64,000 bases of DNA from Emydura subglobosa (GCA_007922225.1 ML679956.1:14047049-14111048), one strand, 5' to 3'. Counted from the first letter of the stretch, positions 1 to 12,308 are shown. A program made the numbers and translations. The notes: generated by a model not told the origin, from the sequence alone.

Positions 1-486
1 TATAATTGACTGCATAGAAACGGCATACATTAGTGGAAAACAGAAGTCTTGTATCCTGTAGCAAATGTACTGTTAGTCTAAAATACCTGAGGATAAGAAA
101 AATCAATTTGGATTCTCAACACACACATCTAAAGAATGTTGGTTTGATATGGGATTTAATCAACACGTGTACTGGACCAAATTGTACATTGACTGAATCC
201 TGTGCAACTCCACTGGTATCAGTGGAGTTGCACATGCTATGTTGGGGAAGAATTTGGTTCTATGTAGTGAAATTTGTATAAATTCCAGCCTCTGAAATGT
301 GAAACTGACTCAGTAAAACTCCATGAAAACAGCTGCCTTGAACTTTGTCCTACAGCAGCATTATGACAGCATGTTGACATGTTTCTATTCTAGTGCTGGA
401 GGCATTGGGTAAAATGTAAGACCCATCAGCTAATGCAACTTAAATTGGTTTAACTAAGCAATACTTGTGTCCTGTTTATTCTCCAG

Positions 487-621
487 CTGAGTATTGAACA
501 GGCCCAAGCTGTGGCAGAGCAGGTTGAGATGAAAGCAAAAGTGGTGCAGTCTGAAGTCAAAGCTATGACATCTCGACATAAGAAGGCCCTGGAAGAACGG
601 GAGTGTGAGCTGCTGTGGAAG
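487..621 (+). CDS. TRIM71: TRIM71 (LIN41) internal coding exon, coiled-coil segment
   Basis: A 135-bp phase-0 exon encodes 45 residues beginning [16 protein letters not shown] and ending ECELLWK. It is preceded by a pyrimidine-rich acceptor (TTATTCTCCAG) and followed by a GTAATA donor. The charged, heptad-like peptide with HKKALEERE matches the coiled coil of TRIM71/LIN41 as I know it, and it joins in frame to the last exon, which opens [19 protein letters not shown]71 is a TRIM-NHL protein with RING, two B-boxes, coiled coil, filamin and NHL domains; it binds RNA and represses target mRNAs in embryonic and stem cells. The coiled coil mediates self-association. The upstream exons for RING and B-boxes lie outside the window. 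The exon is too short to appear as a long open frame and was found by reading. Identification is by recognised sequence, not a database search. Confidence 0.93.
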
Positions 622-1075
622 GTAATATGCTTTTTGTATAGGTATCTTTATCTGTTCTAGTTACCTGTCTTTAAATTAGTTTAGGGCTAGACTCTGATAC
701 TCTTGTGTTGAGTTGTGTTTAGCATGGTATTTACAATTCAGGTAGTCCCATTTTAAAATGAAGTTGAGGATTAAGGTACATGAATGAGGGTGATAGAATC
801 TGGCTCATAATAAATATATATATCTTTTGGATTTGAAATGTGTACCTGTAAGAACAAAAATATACTGCTACAGAGAAATGCATAGGAAATGCAGTAGCCC
901 CAATTCTTGCTGTATTCACAAATGGATCAGGCCAAAACACAGGATTTCTGGTTCAAAGGGAAATTTCACAATTTTGAAATTTGGTTTCTGTCTGAATTCC
1001 CACTGGCCCTACAGCAGCACTTCACAGTTCTGGAAACAGGGTTTGTTAAGTTATTAAACAGAAAAAGCCTGACTA
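622..1075 (+). other. TRIM71 intron, 5' part (no gene seen)
   Basis: Intronic DNA between the coiled-coil exon and the first DIRS-type insertion. It opens with the donor GTAATATG. Short open frames on both strands have no recognisable protein similarity. I see no repeat I can name here. The window also begins inside the preceding intron (1-486). Confidence 0.7.
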
Positions 1076-2649
1076 CTTCTTCAAGTGATGGTCCCTATTG
1101 TAACCCACTCAGGGTTTACCCATGTGCCCCAGGCATCTGGAACTGGAGATTTTGAAAGTAGTAGTGTCTGTTGGTCCACGCCTGTGCTCTTGGCTTGCCT
1201 CATGGTTTCGTACGAGGTGATAAAGGGCAGGGTGGATTGACTGCATCTCCATTTCCTTCTCATTCTCGCATGGTCCAGGTTGGAATTATTAGTATCCTCT
1301 TGCGTGACACACCCTAAACACATACAACTGAGAATTGTGTTTCCTTTTGGGGAGTTCTGTTTGTGTGAACACACACCCGTACCCACGTGTGGGTACTGGA
1401 TTATGCCAAAAACCCCAAGCTTTAAAATCTGCACCTCCTGCCCGGGTTTCTTCTCAGTCAGCGATGAACATCAACACTGCCTTTACTGCTTGGGAGAGCC
1501 CACATTTCATCCAGGTGCAGTCCCTTCCCAGCCATATCTGAGAAGGCCAGGCTCTCCGCCTCTGGAAACGCCTTGTGGAAGTCGCCTATGAGACGTCATT
1601 TGGATCCTGGCCAGGCAGCCCCTTCCCCTCCCCCTGGTAAATTGGCTTGAGGCTGCCAGGAGTGCGCCTCCAGCTAGGGAGTCCGAAGCTGGCACCGGGC
1701 AGTACCGCCGGGGTCTAGTCAAGGAGTAAGGAAGCATGCACATAAGCATGCCATTAAGTCTTCCTCTAAGCCTAAGAAGGGAGAGTCTCCTTCCATGAGT
1801 TCCAGTCATGGAGACGGAGTATACCCTAAAGTGCGCAAGCACGAAAAGAAGCCACGCAAATCGACAGATCTGCCAGTAACAGGTGCGGACCAGCACTTGC
1901 GGTGGTCATTGGTGTCCCTCAGAGCTACAGAGCTGTCCGCTCTGGGAAAGAGCAGTGCTCCCGTACCAGTTCTGAGGACTGAAAAAGTACTCTTGAGTCC
2001 AGGGAGGTCAGGAAAAGCACCAGAGCCAGAGGAAGTGTTTGCTGTGGGAGAGCCAACATGTTCACACCTTCAGGGACCCTTTACTTCCAGGGAGGCCTTA
2101 TCTCTGGCATAGGACATGCTGCATCTGAGGCATTCCTCACCCCCCCACTCTGCCAGTGTACATGCTTCCACCAGCTTCAGTGGTACCACTTATGGATCAG
2201 TCTTTGAGTGAGGAATTAGATGAGGGCAGGGACCATCCATCCCTTACTACCACTCTGAGTATCAGCAGAGGCCTTCTACATCATGTCCGTATTCTCCTCT
2301 CCAGCCACCACAGAGCCACTGGTTTCCTGCACAATACCCTCTGGATCCATCATGCTGATCTTACTGGGGATCCTGGCCTCAGTACCCATCCTCGGAACCC
2401 ATCTGTCTGTCACAGAGGCTTCACCTATTTCACCATCTCAGGCGCCTTCAAAGAGACACTCGAAACCAATAATAGAAGATGAGCCGCTCAATTCGGCTAC
2501 AACAGCATTGCCGGAACAGGAGAGATTCCAGTCATCCTCACCTGGTGCAGCAGTGGCTTTGACTTTCCGCCGCATCTCCTGATGACTGCAACCAATTCCA
2601 GGGTCTCCTACGTAGAGCTGCACATCCCCCCGGTGGAGATCCAGGACAC

Positions 2650-3384
2650 TCAGCATAAGCTGCTGGACATACCTTGCTCATCAGTACCAGGTAGAGTCGC
2701 TCTACCAATCAACAATGTCATCCTCGAGTCAGCTTGGCATACGCTGGCCACATGTATGCCTACCTCCAAGGGGGGCAGAAAAAAAATGCTATATACCAGC
2801 AAAAGGGTCTGAATTTCTGTTCTCACCCACAATTCTCTTGTGGTCCAGGCAGCGATGAAATGGGCTAGGCAACATCATCCATGCTCCACCCCATCCAACA
2901 GGAAGGGCAAGTGGCTGGATCATTAAAGCTGCAAAGTCTTCTCCTCAGCCAGCATTCAATTCAGGATTTTGAATTATCTGGCATTACTTGCCAAATATGA
3001 TTTCCTGAATTACAACAATTGGAAGGCTTTGCTGGAAAATTGCCATAACAGAACTAGGCTTGGTTCCAGGTAATAACTGAGGAGGGAAAACTAGTAGCGA
3101 GGAACTCACTCCAGTCAATGGTAGATGTGGCAGACACCTCATCACGCTCAGTGGCCACAGGCATCATTATGAGGAGAGAGGTTGTGGTTTTATTCCTCTG
3201 GTTTTCCTGGGAGATGCAAAATACTATGGAAGACCTCCCTTTCAATGAATCCCATCTTCTCAATCAGAAAACAGAAGATTGCCTCCACCCTCTTAGGGAT
3301 TCGAGAGCTACACGCTGTTCCTTGGCTATTAAGACACCTGCACTGAAGTGTAAGTTCTACCACCCGCAGCCCACACTGCGTTAG
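2650..3384 (+). pseudogene. gag-like remnant of DIRS copy 1
   Basis: Broken frames whose peptides recur in the other copies. A segment reading ALPINNVILES with TLATCMPTSKGG (about 2698-2780) parallels ALPLNEAIMDLAKLVWQ in copy 2 and the MAILYLTKTIWQ segment in copy 4. A second segment (3118-3180), VDVADTSSRSVATGIIMRR, parallels the DAADTPARSISTAMVMR segment of copy 4. Recurrence in the same order in independent insertions shows these are remnants of one coding region upstream of the reverse transcriptase. I call it gag-like by position only. The frame is interrupted between the two blocks. Confidence 0.6.
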
Positions 3385-3767
3385 AGAATCTCCCAATTTT
3401 TCCCCCAAAAGCCTTATAAACTTCCAAGGAAGTGTCAAAAGACAAAGATCTCAGCCTCAAGGACCGCCCTCACAGTCTTCCGCCTCCCAGATGCAACCCG
3501 CACAAGAGGTATTTCTGAGGAACCCTAGAGAGCCATCAACTAACTTGTCTGCTGCCATACGACCAACCCACTCCCTTCAGGGGCCGTCTAACACTCTTTT
3601 TACCAGTTTGGAGTTCAATAACAATGGAGAAGTGGGTGCTAAATGTCGTCCACTATGGCTACCTCATCCACAACCCCCTCCCCTATCCCTCCTCAGGGAC
3701 CACTCTCACAATAGCATCCTTGCCCTATAGGGGCAATAGAGCAAGTTCCTCCAGACTATCAAGGGAC

Positions 3768-4250
3768 AGGGTTTTATTCAGCTTATTTCCTGATACCCAA
3801 AAAGGAGAGCAGGTGGAGACCAGTTCTGAATCTCTTCCATCTCAGTAGCTTCATCCACAAGCCCAAGTTTTGTATGGTCACCTTAGCAGTGATCATCCCA
3901 TCAGTAGAAGAAGGCATGTGGTTTATGGCTCTCAATATTCAGGATGCTTATTTTCACACAGGCATCCATCTGGCCCACCGACAGTTTCTTAGTATTTTCA
4001 ATATAGGGTCCTGCCATTTGGACACAGCACTGCTCACAGAGTCTTCACCAAAGTTTTCTCTGTCCTGGCAGCCTACCTCAGGCATTATGGGGCCCTTGTA
4101 TTCCCCTACCTTGATGACATGGCTCTTAGCAGCACAGTCGAGAGACAAAGCCTGGATTTCCATCTCCATGTTGCTCAGACTCCTTTCTTTCCTCTGAGTC
4201 AGCATCAATGTTGAAAAATCAACTTCAGACCCCACTCAATCCCTGGACTT
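3768..4250 (+). pseudogene. Reverse transcriptase remnant of DIRS copy 1 (YLDD retained)
   Basis: Frame-shifted pieces of a reverse transcriptase palm and fingers. Visible are a FYSAYFLIPKKESRWRPVL-type segment (about 3774-3830), then an MALNIQDAYFHTGIH segment (about 3925-3970) where the first catalytic aspartate sits in QDAYFH, then FPYLDD with the catalytic pair intact (YLDD codons 4107-4118). The residue after YLDD is not the usual tryptophan. Frameshifts between the motifs mean no continuous protein. The motif order is that of DIRS/LTR-type reverse transcriptases. In life this enzyme would copy the element RNA; here it is a fossil. Confidence 0.75.
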
Positions 4251-4577
4251 CGTTGGGGCGTTCATCAACTCAATCATAGCACAAGCTTACCTATCAAGGG
4301 ACAGGTTCCAGACTCTGCAAGAACTCCTAGCCTATGTAGTCCACAGTCCTCCTGTCCTGGCCAGGACATGTGTATCCCTCTTTAGCCACATGGCCTCATG
4401 TACATACATCACCACCTTCACTCGTCTCCACCTTTGCTGGCTCCAGAGAGTCTACTCACCAATGCGCCATGCCATGGACCTTATGCTGACAGTTCCACCC
4501 ACAGTACCCTCTTCTGCAGTGTTGGATGGATCCACAACAGGTTTGTATGGGTGTCCCCTTTCTGTCATCCTCTCTGG

Positions 4578-4830
4578 ACAAGATGATCATCACTGATACG
4601 TCCCTCGTAGAAGGGGGAGTACACATGGGATACCACATGATATGAGGAGCATAGACCCCGTGGGAATCCAGGATGCACATGAACATTCTGGAACAACCAG
4701 ATTGTAAGGAAGGCATGCCGAGCATTTCTCCCATCCATCTGCTCTCATCATGTTTTATCATGTTGCACAACACCACCACTCTTTTACTACATCAACAAAC
4801 AAGGGAGCACAAAATCAGCCACTCTGTACG
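4578..4830 (+). pseudogene. RNase H remnant of DIRS copy 1
   Basis: Peptide pieces ITDTSL (about 4587-4604) and RMHMNILE (about 4672-4695) lie where DIRS elements carry RNase H. Copies 3 and 4 have corresponding blocks (TTDMSR with IRMHINILGLRAVQ, and TDISLTG with SLHINL). The surrounding frame is broken by stops. RNase H would degrade the RNA strand of the RNA-DNA hybrid during reverse transcription. The assignment rests on position and cross-copy agreement. Confidence 0.6.
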
Positions 4831-5439
4831 AAGATGGTCAACCTCCGGAATTGATGTATTGCCCACCAGAGCCTGTTATGTACGGCCTATCTCCCAGCGA
4901 CTCAGAACTTGATTGAAGACTCAGCAGCACCATAGTATGTGACATCTTTGACTAATGGGGAACTCTAACCAAGGACCTCTTCGCCTTCCTATCATCAATA
5001 AATGCAGTACCTATCGGTCCCCATTCTCAAGGAGATGCTCTCATACTCTGCTAGTTGGACCTGATCAACTATGCCTTCCCCTCTGTTGTTCCTGCTGCAA
5101 GTACTCCACGGGAGGGAGAGAGCAACGGTCATCCTGATTGTCACATTCTGGTCCAGGCAGTTTTGGTTTTCCAACCTCATCTGCATATTTGCCCTTCCAC
5201 TACTTCCCATCCCCACTCTCCCCAAGCTACTGATGAAGCACCACAGCAGGATTAGATGCTTTACTTCAGAGCATGGTATTTGGATGGGCATCTTCTCTAG
5301 AACAGGCATGTTCATCAGAGGTTCAAAACATCCTCTCGAGCAGCAGGAAAGAGTCCACTAAGCATTCCTACTTGGCCAAGTGAAACCACTTCGCCTTCCA
5401 GACCCAACAGAAGGGGCTTTCTCCAGAAGAGGTGGAGAT

Positions 5440-6340
5440 TTTCCTTCTTTTGGATTACCTCCTGTCCTTGAAGGTATCTGGTCTCTCCCTCAACTCCCTC
5501 AATGTCTAGTGGCAATTAGCGTCTTCCATCCCCCTGTAGAATGACTCTCCATATTTATAAACCCGTTGATTTGGTAGGTTTTGGAAAGGCCTCATCAGAA
5601 CCTTCCCACACATACACCAATGCTCCCCCATGGGACCTTAACCTAGCTCTGTTGGCACTAATGAAACAGCCCTTTCAGCTGCTGGCTTCATGTTCTATGC
5701 CCCTCTTTTCCATGAAAGTCTCCTTCCTTGTGGCTATCCCTTTGGTTAGAAGAGTAGGTAAACTTGTGGCCATGATGATGGACCCACTTTCACCATTTTC
5801 CATAAGGATCAAGTCTCCCTGCACCTACATCCCAAGTTTTTGCCAAAGGTCGTATCCCAGTTTCATCTCAACCAGCCCATGCACTTACCTACTTTTTTTC
5901 TGAAGCCTCATGCCTCGGAAAAGGAACAATGACTTCACTCCCTTAATGTCCACTGGGCTTTGGCCTTCTACCGACAGAGGACAAGACCGATCAGGATATT
6001 TCCTAATTTGTTTATTGTTATAGCTGAGAGAGTTGAGGGGCATGGAATCGCTACACAGAGAATCTCCAAGTGGATCTTGGGGTGAATTATATTATGCTAT
6101 CAGTTGTCAGGATTGCCTCCAGCCCCTGAGGTAAGTGCCCATTTCATGAGAGCCCAGGCTTCAACCACAGCTACCGTCCATGATGTGCCGTTTTGGGACA
6201 TCTGTAGAATGGCCAAGTGGAGTTCAGTACGTACCTTCACTACACATTACACCTTGGTGCAGGACTCTACGACAGATGCCTCATTCAATGTGGCTGTCCT
6301 CCACTCAGCCATTCCATCCTCATCCTTTCACCCTCCTCCG
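5440..6340 (+). pseudogene. Tyrosine recombinase remnant of DIRS copy 1
   Basis: Downstream of the RNase H block, pieces of a tyrosine recombinase can be followed. They include a FTIFHKDQVSLHLHPKF-type segment (about 5800-5842, frame-shifted), a segment with LALAFYRQRTRP character (about 5955-5990), and a C-terminal block at 6146-6300 with the H-x-x-R motif (HFMR) followed about 35 residues later by TFTTHYTL. The spacing from the arginine to HY matches the distance from the second catalytic arginine to the nucleophilic tyrosine in this enzyme family. Several stops interrupt the frame. The equivalent block recurs in the other copies. Confidence 0.72.
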
Positions 6341-6364
6341 ACTTAAGTACTGTTTGTTAATCAC

Positions 6365-6678
6365 CCTCAGTGGAATATAATAGGGACCACCACTTGAAGA
6401 AGAAGAGGATGTTACTTACCTGTAACTGGAGGTTCTTAAAGATGTGTGGTTCTTACCTGTATTCCATGTCCTGCCGGAGGTGCAGTCAGTCCGTGTTGCC
6501 ATTTATCACTTCTGACAAAACCATGAAGCAAACCAAGGGTGCATGTATTGGACCAATAGACACTACTACTTTGAAAGTCTCCAGACTCCTAGTCTGCATG
6601 TGTAAACCCTCCTTGGAATACAGATAGGGACCACACATCTCAAAGAACCTCCAGTTGCAGGTAAGTAACCTCCTCTTC
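6365..6678 (+). repeat. Internal complementary region and right inverted terminal repeat, DIRS copy 1
   Basis: Positions 6365-6408 (AATATAATAGGGACCACCA, then CTTGAAGAAG) are complementary to the left edge of the element at 1076-1100. Positions 6408-6450 (GATGTTACTTACCTGTAACT and onward) are complementary to the outer right end at 6630-6678 (CTCAAAGAACCTCCAGTTGC, then AGGTAAGTAACC). Two outward ends brought together in one internal block is the textbook DIRS internal complementary region, thought to guide formation of a circular DNA intermediate. Confidence 0.75.
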
Positions 6679-9600
6679 AGAGCAGGTGCTCAACACCTCT
6701 GAGAACTGGGTACAGAATAACTAGAAAGAACCATGTTCAATTTAGCTTTCTTGTAAACATAAAGAAAAAAGCAGTGTTTGTTATATTAAAAAGAACAAAC
6801 TAATAGAAATGAGAAGGGAAGCTTCTTGAATACTTTAAATGGTTCCATTTTCTGACCAACTGCAAAGGCCGGTTTTTGACCCAGAGGCTCTGTTCCTACT
6901 AAGGCAGCAAGCCCTTTTTTCCCTTTGTGATGCAAGTGAAGTAATATGGTAATTCAGTATTAACATGATGAAACATGTAAAAGAGATTTTCCACAAGTGC
7001 CAGACATTCTTCTCTTTAGTTTCTTTTTTCCAGTAAGAATGTCTTCATAGTTGGCTGTGATTGACCAGCTTTTGAATTCACTCCTAGTGCTAACATCAGG
7101 TGCCGGTATGGTCTTTAAGAATGCTGGGCATAGCACCTTTGATTCAAAATATTAGCTTCACTTTTTGTGGTGATGGCAGATACTCATTTAAAACTTTTTG
7201 CATTGCTATAGTAAGACTCAATGTGGCTCTCTCATTTTTTGAGGATTGCATTTGTTTCCTTTTTTAGTAAGGGTATACAGCAATCTGCCCACTTTCCTGA
7301 ACATCACATGATGCAAAAAGGGTGAAATGAGAGGACACCACTTGGAACATCCCTCCTCCCTCTCTTCCCCCAACACAGAGTTAACAACAGTAGATCTTGA
7401 GGTTTGGGGCTGTAGAACTACCAGCGCAAACAAGGAGCTCTCTTTATTTTTCTGCAGAATTGACTATAAAATTTCATGGAACCTGACTACTCTATACAAA
7501 ATCGTCCTATTAGGAAGACTGAATAACAACAATTTCACAAACAAGGCTTTAGGAGAACTTGAATGTGTAACTGTAAGGCTTGAGCTGGTTTGTGAAAGTC
7601 AGCTGAATGATCCAGAATTGCATTGGTCTTAATTAAATGGCAAAGAGCTATTGCAAACTGAGCTTTATTGAACTTTGTGAAAAGCTTGTTCTTCTAGGTT
7701 TGTAAGTGAGTGATCTACTTCTGTTCTGATTGACCAATTTTATATGGTTATTGACCTTAACTGAGAAATGAGGTATTTTGCATCTAATTTTGTCTTTTGT
7801 TTTTTTTAAAATAACATTTGATGTTCATGCATTTGTAGCTCAGAAGCAGTAGAAGGTCTAACAAACTACTTCCACTGAGTCTTTAATCTTTTTAATTAAA
7901 GTAATGAGTCTATTTTTATATAAATATCTTGGTGCATATTTTGCTTACTTTGTGGAAACCATGTATAGTATAAGAATATTTCATACTTTGAGACATTTTG
8001 AGAAATATTTTAGTCTTTCATATTAACTTTTTGCCGGTAAGCGGCTTTGCTTTAATTAATTTCAAATACTTGCATGAACAATGTTGGTTCAGGTTTTTTT
8101 CCCCCAGCATTATCATTCTGTCCCCCATTTTTTTCTGTTCTTCTTGAAGTGGTTTGTATATAAATTTGTCACACTTTCACTTGGAGCTGAAACTTGGTTT
8201 ACAAGGTTAATTGTCTTCACACTGGAGTTTTGCAGATCATTGATTTATTTGTAATGTATACTATTCTCTTTGTGTACTTTTGTGCTGGAGAGGAAAAGCA
8301 GGGGAAGTACCAGCAAAGTTACCTTATCCAGAAAAGTGGTTACTGTGTTTACTCTCTTTCCCATCCTCCTAACAAAGTTTTAGTTTGGACTTTAATCCTC
8401 TGTTGTAGACCTTAATAAGACCTCATAAGACCTTAATAAGAATTAGAGGCCTGATGAGATGGCAACAATTCTAGTGAAGCAGTTTGTCTATTGATCAAAA
8501 AGCTCCTTTGCTGTTTCTTGAGGTTCCTCATAGGATAGGATGCAGGAATTAGAACCTTCTATAAAGCAGTTCTTGAATTGGTAGGGGACAGGTTGAAATC
8601 CCCTTGAATGGAACATTTGAGGCTCTGAAAGAGAACCGATTACCATAACTCTGCCCCTGCTCTGCTCCCATTGCAAAACTAGCAGTACACAAGCAGAGTG
8701 TAACTGAGGTATATCACTTTATAAATGCTTGGTTTATTCTTAACTTCCATTTACCAAAGAAGAGTATGTTAATATGCTGTTACATCTTAAGGGTAGCCTT
8801 CAGCTGCAAAATTTGGATCAAAATTTGGGGTCAGTGGTCCATTGTCCTAGTTCCCAGGCCTGTCTATTACCTTAAATTGATTTGTTCTCCATTAGTAGTT
8901 TAAGAAATAAAACCAAACTGAATTCTTTAAGGTTTCAGCCTTCAAGACGGTTACAGACAATTTAGTGGAGTAAATGAGTAAATGAAACAAGTGATAAAAC
9001 TAAAGACTTTGCTTAACTAACTATTTTATATTAAATAAACAGCCTTCACTATATAACCATTCACTGAATTTATACTCCCATGCTAAGGTGAAAAAATCCA
9101 TCTGGGGTGATCAGTCCCTGGATGAGAAGAATGGGTATAAACCTCTCTGCAATGGTACCTTGTTGGATGGCTGTGCCTACCTAAAATCAGCGTGCTACCC
9201 TTTTTATAATCAATTATAATAATACCCCTTATTTAATTAGCATTAAATCCACCTTTTTTACCTTAATTAAATACTTTCTACTTTCTCATTGGCTATTTAA
9301 CATTAAACACCTTAATAAGCATCTGCATAAATACATATCAATATAAACATTTCAAAAATATAAAAATTTTATCTAAAACACTTTTAAACACCAGTTAGGA
9401 CCAAAACATGTTTACAGCATGACCTGGGGTTATTTCCTAGCTTATCTCCAGCTTGTCTCTGAGCTGTCTCACTTATTTCACCCATGTTATTTCACTATTG
9501 TCAAGCCCAAACTTAGGCCCAACAATGTGTTCTTTACTTGCATTTCAGCATGTGTCTATTTAACAAAAACAAACATTGCTTTGATAGGCTACACATCTCT

Positions 9601-10826
9601 AAACTTGGAGTGTTGCTATTGTGACATAAACTAAGCTTTTGATTTTCCTCATTTTGAAACATAAGACAAAAAAAAAGTGGCAAAGAATTATTCTTACCAC
9701 TTCCCAGCACTCCTTTATACAAAGGTGTATTTTTACACACTCCTTTATACAAAGGTGTGTTCCACAGTTTCACCAGACCCACAGATTTCTTTTCAGAATT
9801 AATTTTAAAATAGCTTGCTTTTGTTAAATGCATTTGTAAAGGAGGAAATGACCAACTGCTGATAACTCTGTCACAGTTTTTTTTTTTTAACTCAGTACTA
9901 CATCCAGGGAAAAAACCATGTAAGTAGAGTGACTTTCTAGTCACTTTCAAAAATTTAGGCCTTAGGGAGCTGTTCTAAGGGAGGGATGAGCATCTTTCTA
10001 AAATGTCCATGTTGAAAACACACTTGGCAGAAACTGCATGCTTTGTAAGGTTCATAACACATGTCTGCACTTCACCATTGCAGAACTTTTTCTTTCATCT
10101 GTTAAACAGTCAAGCAAACATAGAACTGCAGTCTTCAAACACTTTGTACATTGGCCTGATGGACATACTGGCTGAAATTTCTGAATGTTTGCTTGGCAGC
10201 ATAGCTGATGGTGGAGTACATTTTGCAACAATGAAGTAATTACACATTTCATTAACTTGACAAGGCATGTGTTTTTGCCATTAACATCTTGAATGGATTT
10301 CTAAAGTCCAGAAGAAAAAAAAACACACACACACACTATAAAGTATAGCTGGAAAAAAAATTGTCACTCTGTCTATAAATCCTATAATACCAGACACCTA
10401 GTGCTTACTGTGACTGGAAGATGGGATAACTGCAAAGCAAGGAGACTATTTTTAGTTAATAATAATGACCTTTCCTTTGATAACATACTAATGCAGCAAA
10501 ACTTCCTGGCAGAAGAGTGTGCTGCTTTTAATTAAGGCCATATTTGTCAGATGTGGGAGCAGTTAATCTCATCAGATTTATTTTGCAATAAGCATTCATG
10601 TTTCCCCTAATTTTCGTTGCATGGAACACATCTTTATAGAGCGTTTGTCTCGCAGACCACTTCCCCTTCCATTCATGATCTCCTAACACCCCTGTGGCAA
10701 CTACACAACAGTTTTATGTAGGAAAGTAACATGAGGAAAATATTTCTGAATTGCTGGCTGACTTTTAATATAAATATAATGGGTTTTTTTTTGTGTGTTT
10801 GTTTTTGTTTTTGTTTTTTTTTTAAG
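6679..10826 (+). other. TRIM71 intron, 3' part (no gene seen)
   Basis: AT-rich intronic DNA after DIRS copy 1. Several open frames of 60-140 codons exist (for example 7327-7632 +, 9534-9950 -, 10003-10239 +), but none has recognisable domains or splice context. The only local structure I see is a 21-bp palindromic word repeated at 9708 and 9738, and an A-run followed by a short CA repeat at about 10314-10336. The intron ends in a long T-rich tract and the acceptor TTTTTTTTTTAAG just before 10827. Confidence 0.6.
9708..9758. repeat. Tandem pair of a 21-bp palindromic word
   Basis: CACTCCTTTATACAAAGGTG with a final T occurs at 9708-9728 and again, identically, at 9738-9758, a 30-bp period with a short AT-rich spacer. 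Each unit has dyad symmetry around CCTTTATACAAAGG. It could be a remnant of a small inverted-repeat element or a local slippage duplication. Confidence 0.7.
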
Positions 10827-12278
10827 GTGGAAAAGATTCGTCAAGTCAAAGCCAAGTCCCTCTACTTGCAAGTTGAAAAGCTGCGGCAGAATCTAAATAA
10901 ACTGGACAACACTATTAGTGCAGTTCAGCAGGTCCTGGAAGAGGGTCGTAGCATGGATATTCTCCTGGCTCGGGACCGTATGCTGGCTCAGGTGCAGGAG
11001 CTGAAGAATGTGAGAGGCCTTCTACAGCCACAGGAGGATGACAGAGTCATGTTCACGCCTCCTGACCAGGCTCTGTATGTGGCCATTAAATCAATGGGGT
11101 TTGTCAGCAGTGGGGCCTTTGCTCCTCTGACCAAAGCCACCGGGGAAGGTCTCAAACGTGCACTACAGGGCAAAGTGGCCTCATTCACAGTGATAGGCTA
11201 CGACCATGATGGCGAGCCACGCCTTTCAGGGGGTGATATGATCACAGCAGTGGTGATGGGCCCTGATGGGAACCTGTTTGGAGCAGATGTCAATGATCAG
11301 CAGAATGGGACCTACCTGGTCAGTTACAGACCACAGCTAGAGGGAGAGCACCTCGTCTCGGTCATGATGTGCAACCAGCATATAGAGAGCAGTCCGTTTA
11401 AAGTCATGGTCAAATCTGGGCGCAGTTACATTGGCGTTGGACTACCAGGGCTTTCATTTGGCAGCGAGGGGGACAATGACGGCAAGCTATGTCGCCCCTG
11501 GGGAGTTTGCGTAGACAAAGAAGGGTACATCATCGTTGCTGATCGCAGTAATAACCGCATTCAGGTGTTTAAGCCCTGTGGCACCTTCCACCACAAGTTT
11601 GGCACCTTGGGCTCCAGGCCTGGTCAGTTCGATCGCCCTGCTGGTGTTGCCTGTGATATCTCGCGTAGGATCATCGTGGCTGACAAGGATAATCATCGCA
11701 TCCAGATCTTTACATTTGATGGGCAGTTCATTCTGAAATTCGGGGAAAAAGGAACCAAGAATGGGCAATTCAATTACCCATGGGATGTGGCCGTCAACTC
11801 CGAGGGCAAAATCCTGGTCTCTGACACAAGGAACCATCGGATTCAACTGTTCGGGCCTGATGGTGTGTTTCTGAATAAATATGGCTTCGAAGGGGCACTC
11901 TGGAAGCACTTTGATTCTCCAAGGGGAGTGACTTTCAATCATGAAGGCCATCTGGTAGTGACCGATTTCAACAACCATCGCCTCCTGGTCATCCATCCAG
12001 ATTGCCAGTCAGCGCGCTTCCTTGGATCAGAAGGCACGAGCAACGGCCAGTTCCTGCGCCCACAAGGCGTGGCGGTGGATCAAGAGGGGCGCATCATTGT
12101 GGCTGATTCTAGGAACCACCGAGTGCAGATATTTGAGTCAAATGGTAGTTTTTTATGCAAATTTGGCACTCAGGGAAGTGGCTTTGGTCAGATGGACCGT
12201 CCCTCAGGTATAGCTGTCACCCCTGATGGCCTGATTGTTGTGGTTGACTTCGGAAACAATCGAATTCTCATTTTCTAA
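10827..12278 (+). CDS. TRIM71: TRIM71 (LIN41) last coding exon: end of coiled coil, filamin domain, six NHL repeats
   Basis: The exon encodes 483 residues to a TAA stop; its acceptor is the T-rich tract ending at 10826, so the upstream 32 codons of the open frame are intron. Residues 1-65 finish the coiled coil. About 80-205 form a filamin/ABP280-type repeat (ALYVAIKS to [10 protein letters not shown]). Six NHL repeats follow, starting at 11460, 11601, 11742, 11883, 12024 and 12165, exactly 47 residues apart, each with a D-x-x-N-H/N-R-I/L/V motif, forming a six-bladed propeller that in TRIM71 binds hairpin elements in target mRNAs. The protein represses mRNAs and supports proliferation of embryonic and stem cells. 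The ending NNRILIF is the usual TRIM71 C-terminus. TRIM2 and TRIM3 share the layout, but the sequence ([23 protein letters not shown]-type linker) is TRIM71. No break is seen. Confidence 0.97.
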   Translation: MEKIRQVKAKSLYLQVEKLRQNLNKLDNTISAVQQVLEEGRSMDILLARDRMLAQVQELKNVRGLLQPQEDDRVMFTPPDQALYVAIKSMGFVSSGAFAPLTKATGEGLKRALQGKVASFTVIGYDHDGEPRLSGGDMITAVVMGPDGNLFGADVNDQQNGTYLVSYRPQLEGEHLVSVMMCNQHIESSPFKVMVKSGRSYIGVGLPGLSFGSEGDNDGKLCRPWGVCVDKEGYIIVADRSNNRIQVFKPCGTFHHKFGTLGSRPGQFDRPAGVACDISRRIIVADKDNHRIQIFTFDGQFILKFGEKGTKNGQFNYPWDVAVNSEGKILVSDTRNHRIQLFGPDGVFLNKYGFEGALWKHFDSPRGVTFNHEGHLVVTDFNNHRLLVIHPDCQSARFLGSEGTSNGQFLRPQGVAVDQEGRIIVADSRNHRVQIFESNGSFLCKFGTQGSGFGQMDRPSGIAVTPDGLIVVVDFGNNRILIF

Positions 12279-12308
12279 TCTGTGTTATCTGAATTAGGAA
12301 GAAACTGT

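Larger units (their letters stand above)
1076..6678 (+). mobile_element. DIRS-type (tyrosine recombinase) retrotransposon, copy 1, decayed
   Basis: A 5.6-kb element inserted in the TRIM71 intron in the gene's orientation. The left edge (from about 1076, TTCTTCAAGTGATGGTCCCT) and the right end (6625-6678) are inverted copies of one another. A second complementary block near the right end (6365-6450) resembles the internal complementary region of DIRS elements. Between them lie broken frames in the order gag-like (about 2650-3390), reverse transcriptase (about 3770-4250), RNase H (about 4580-4830) and tyrosine recombinase (about 5440-6340). DIRS elements replicate through RNA and are thought to integrate with a tyrosine recombinase rather than a DDE integrase. 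Many stops and frameshifts make this copy inactive. Boundaries are good to about 10 bp. Class assignment rests on domain order and repeats; family name is not claimed. Confidence 0.82.

Noticed and set aside
9534..9950. 138-codon minus-strand frame in the TRIM71 intron
   Set aside because: The sequence includes the tandem 21-bp repeat and low-complexity stretches; no family resemblance.
10731..10826. In-frame extension upstream of the last TRIM71 exon, starting with ATG
   Set aside because: It is the end of the intron (T-rich tract and AG acceptor at 10826). The upstream exon joins at 10827 and TRIM71 continues from ECELLWK to VEKIRQ.
11487..11996. 169-codon open frame on the minus strand under the NHL repeats
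   Set aside because: A shadow of the highly regular NHL coding sequence; no domain of its own.
10827..12278. Assignment to TRIM2 or TRIM3 instead of TRIM71
   Set aside because: The coiled coil and filamin wording, six NHL repeats with TRIM71-type sequence, and let-7/miR-125 sites after the stop fit TRIM71.
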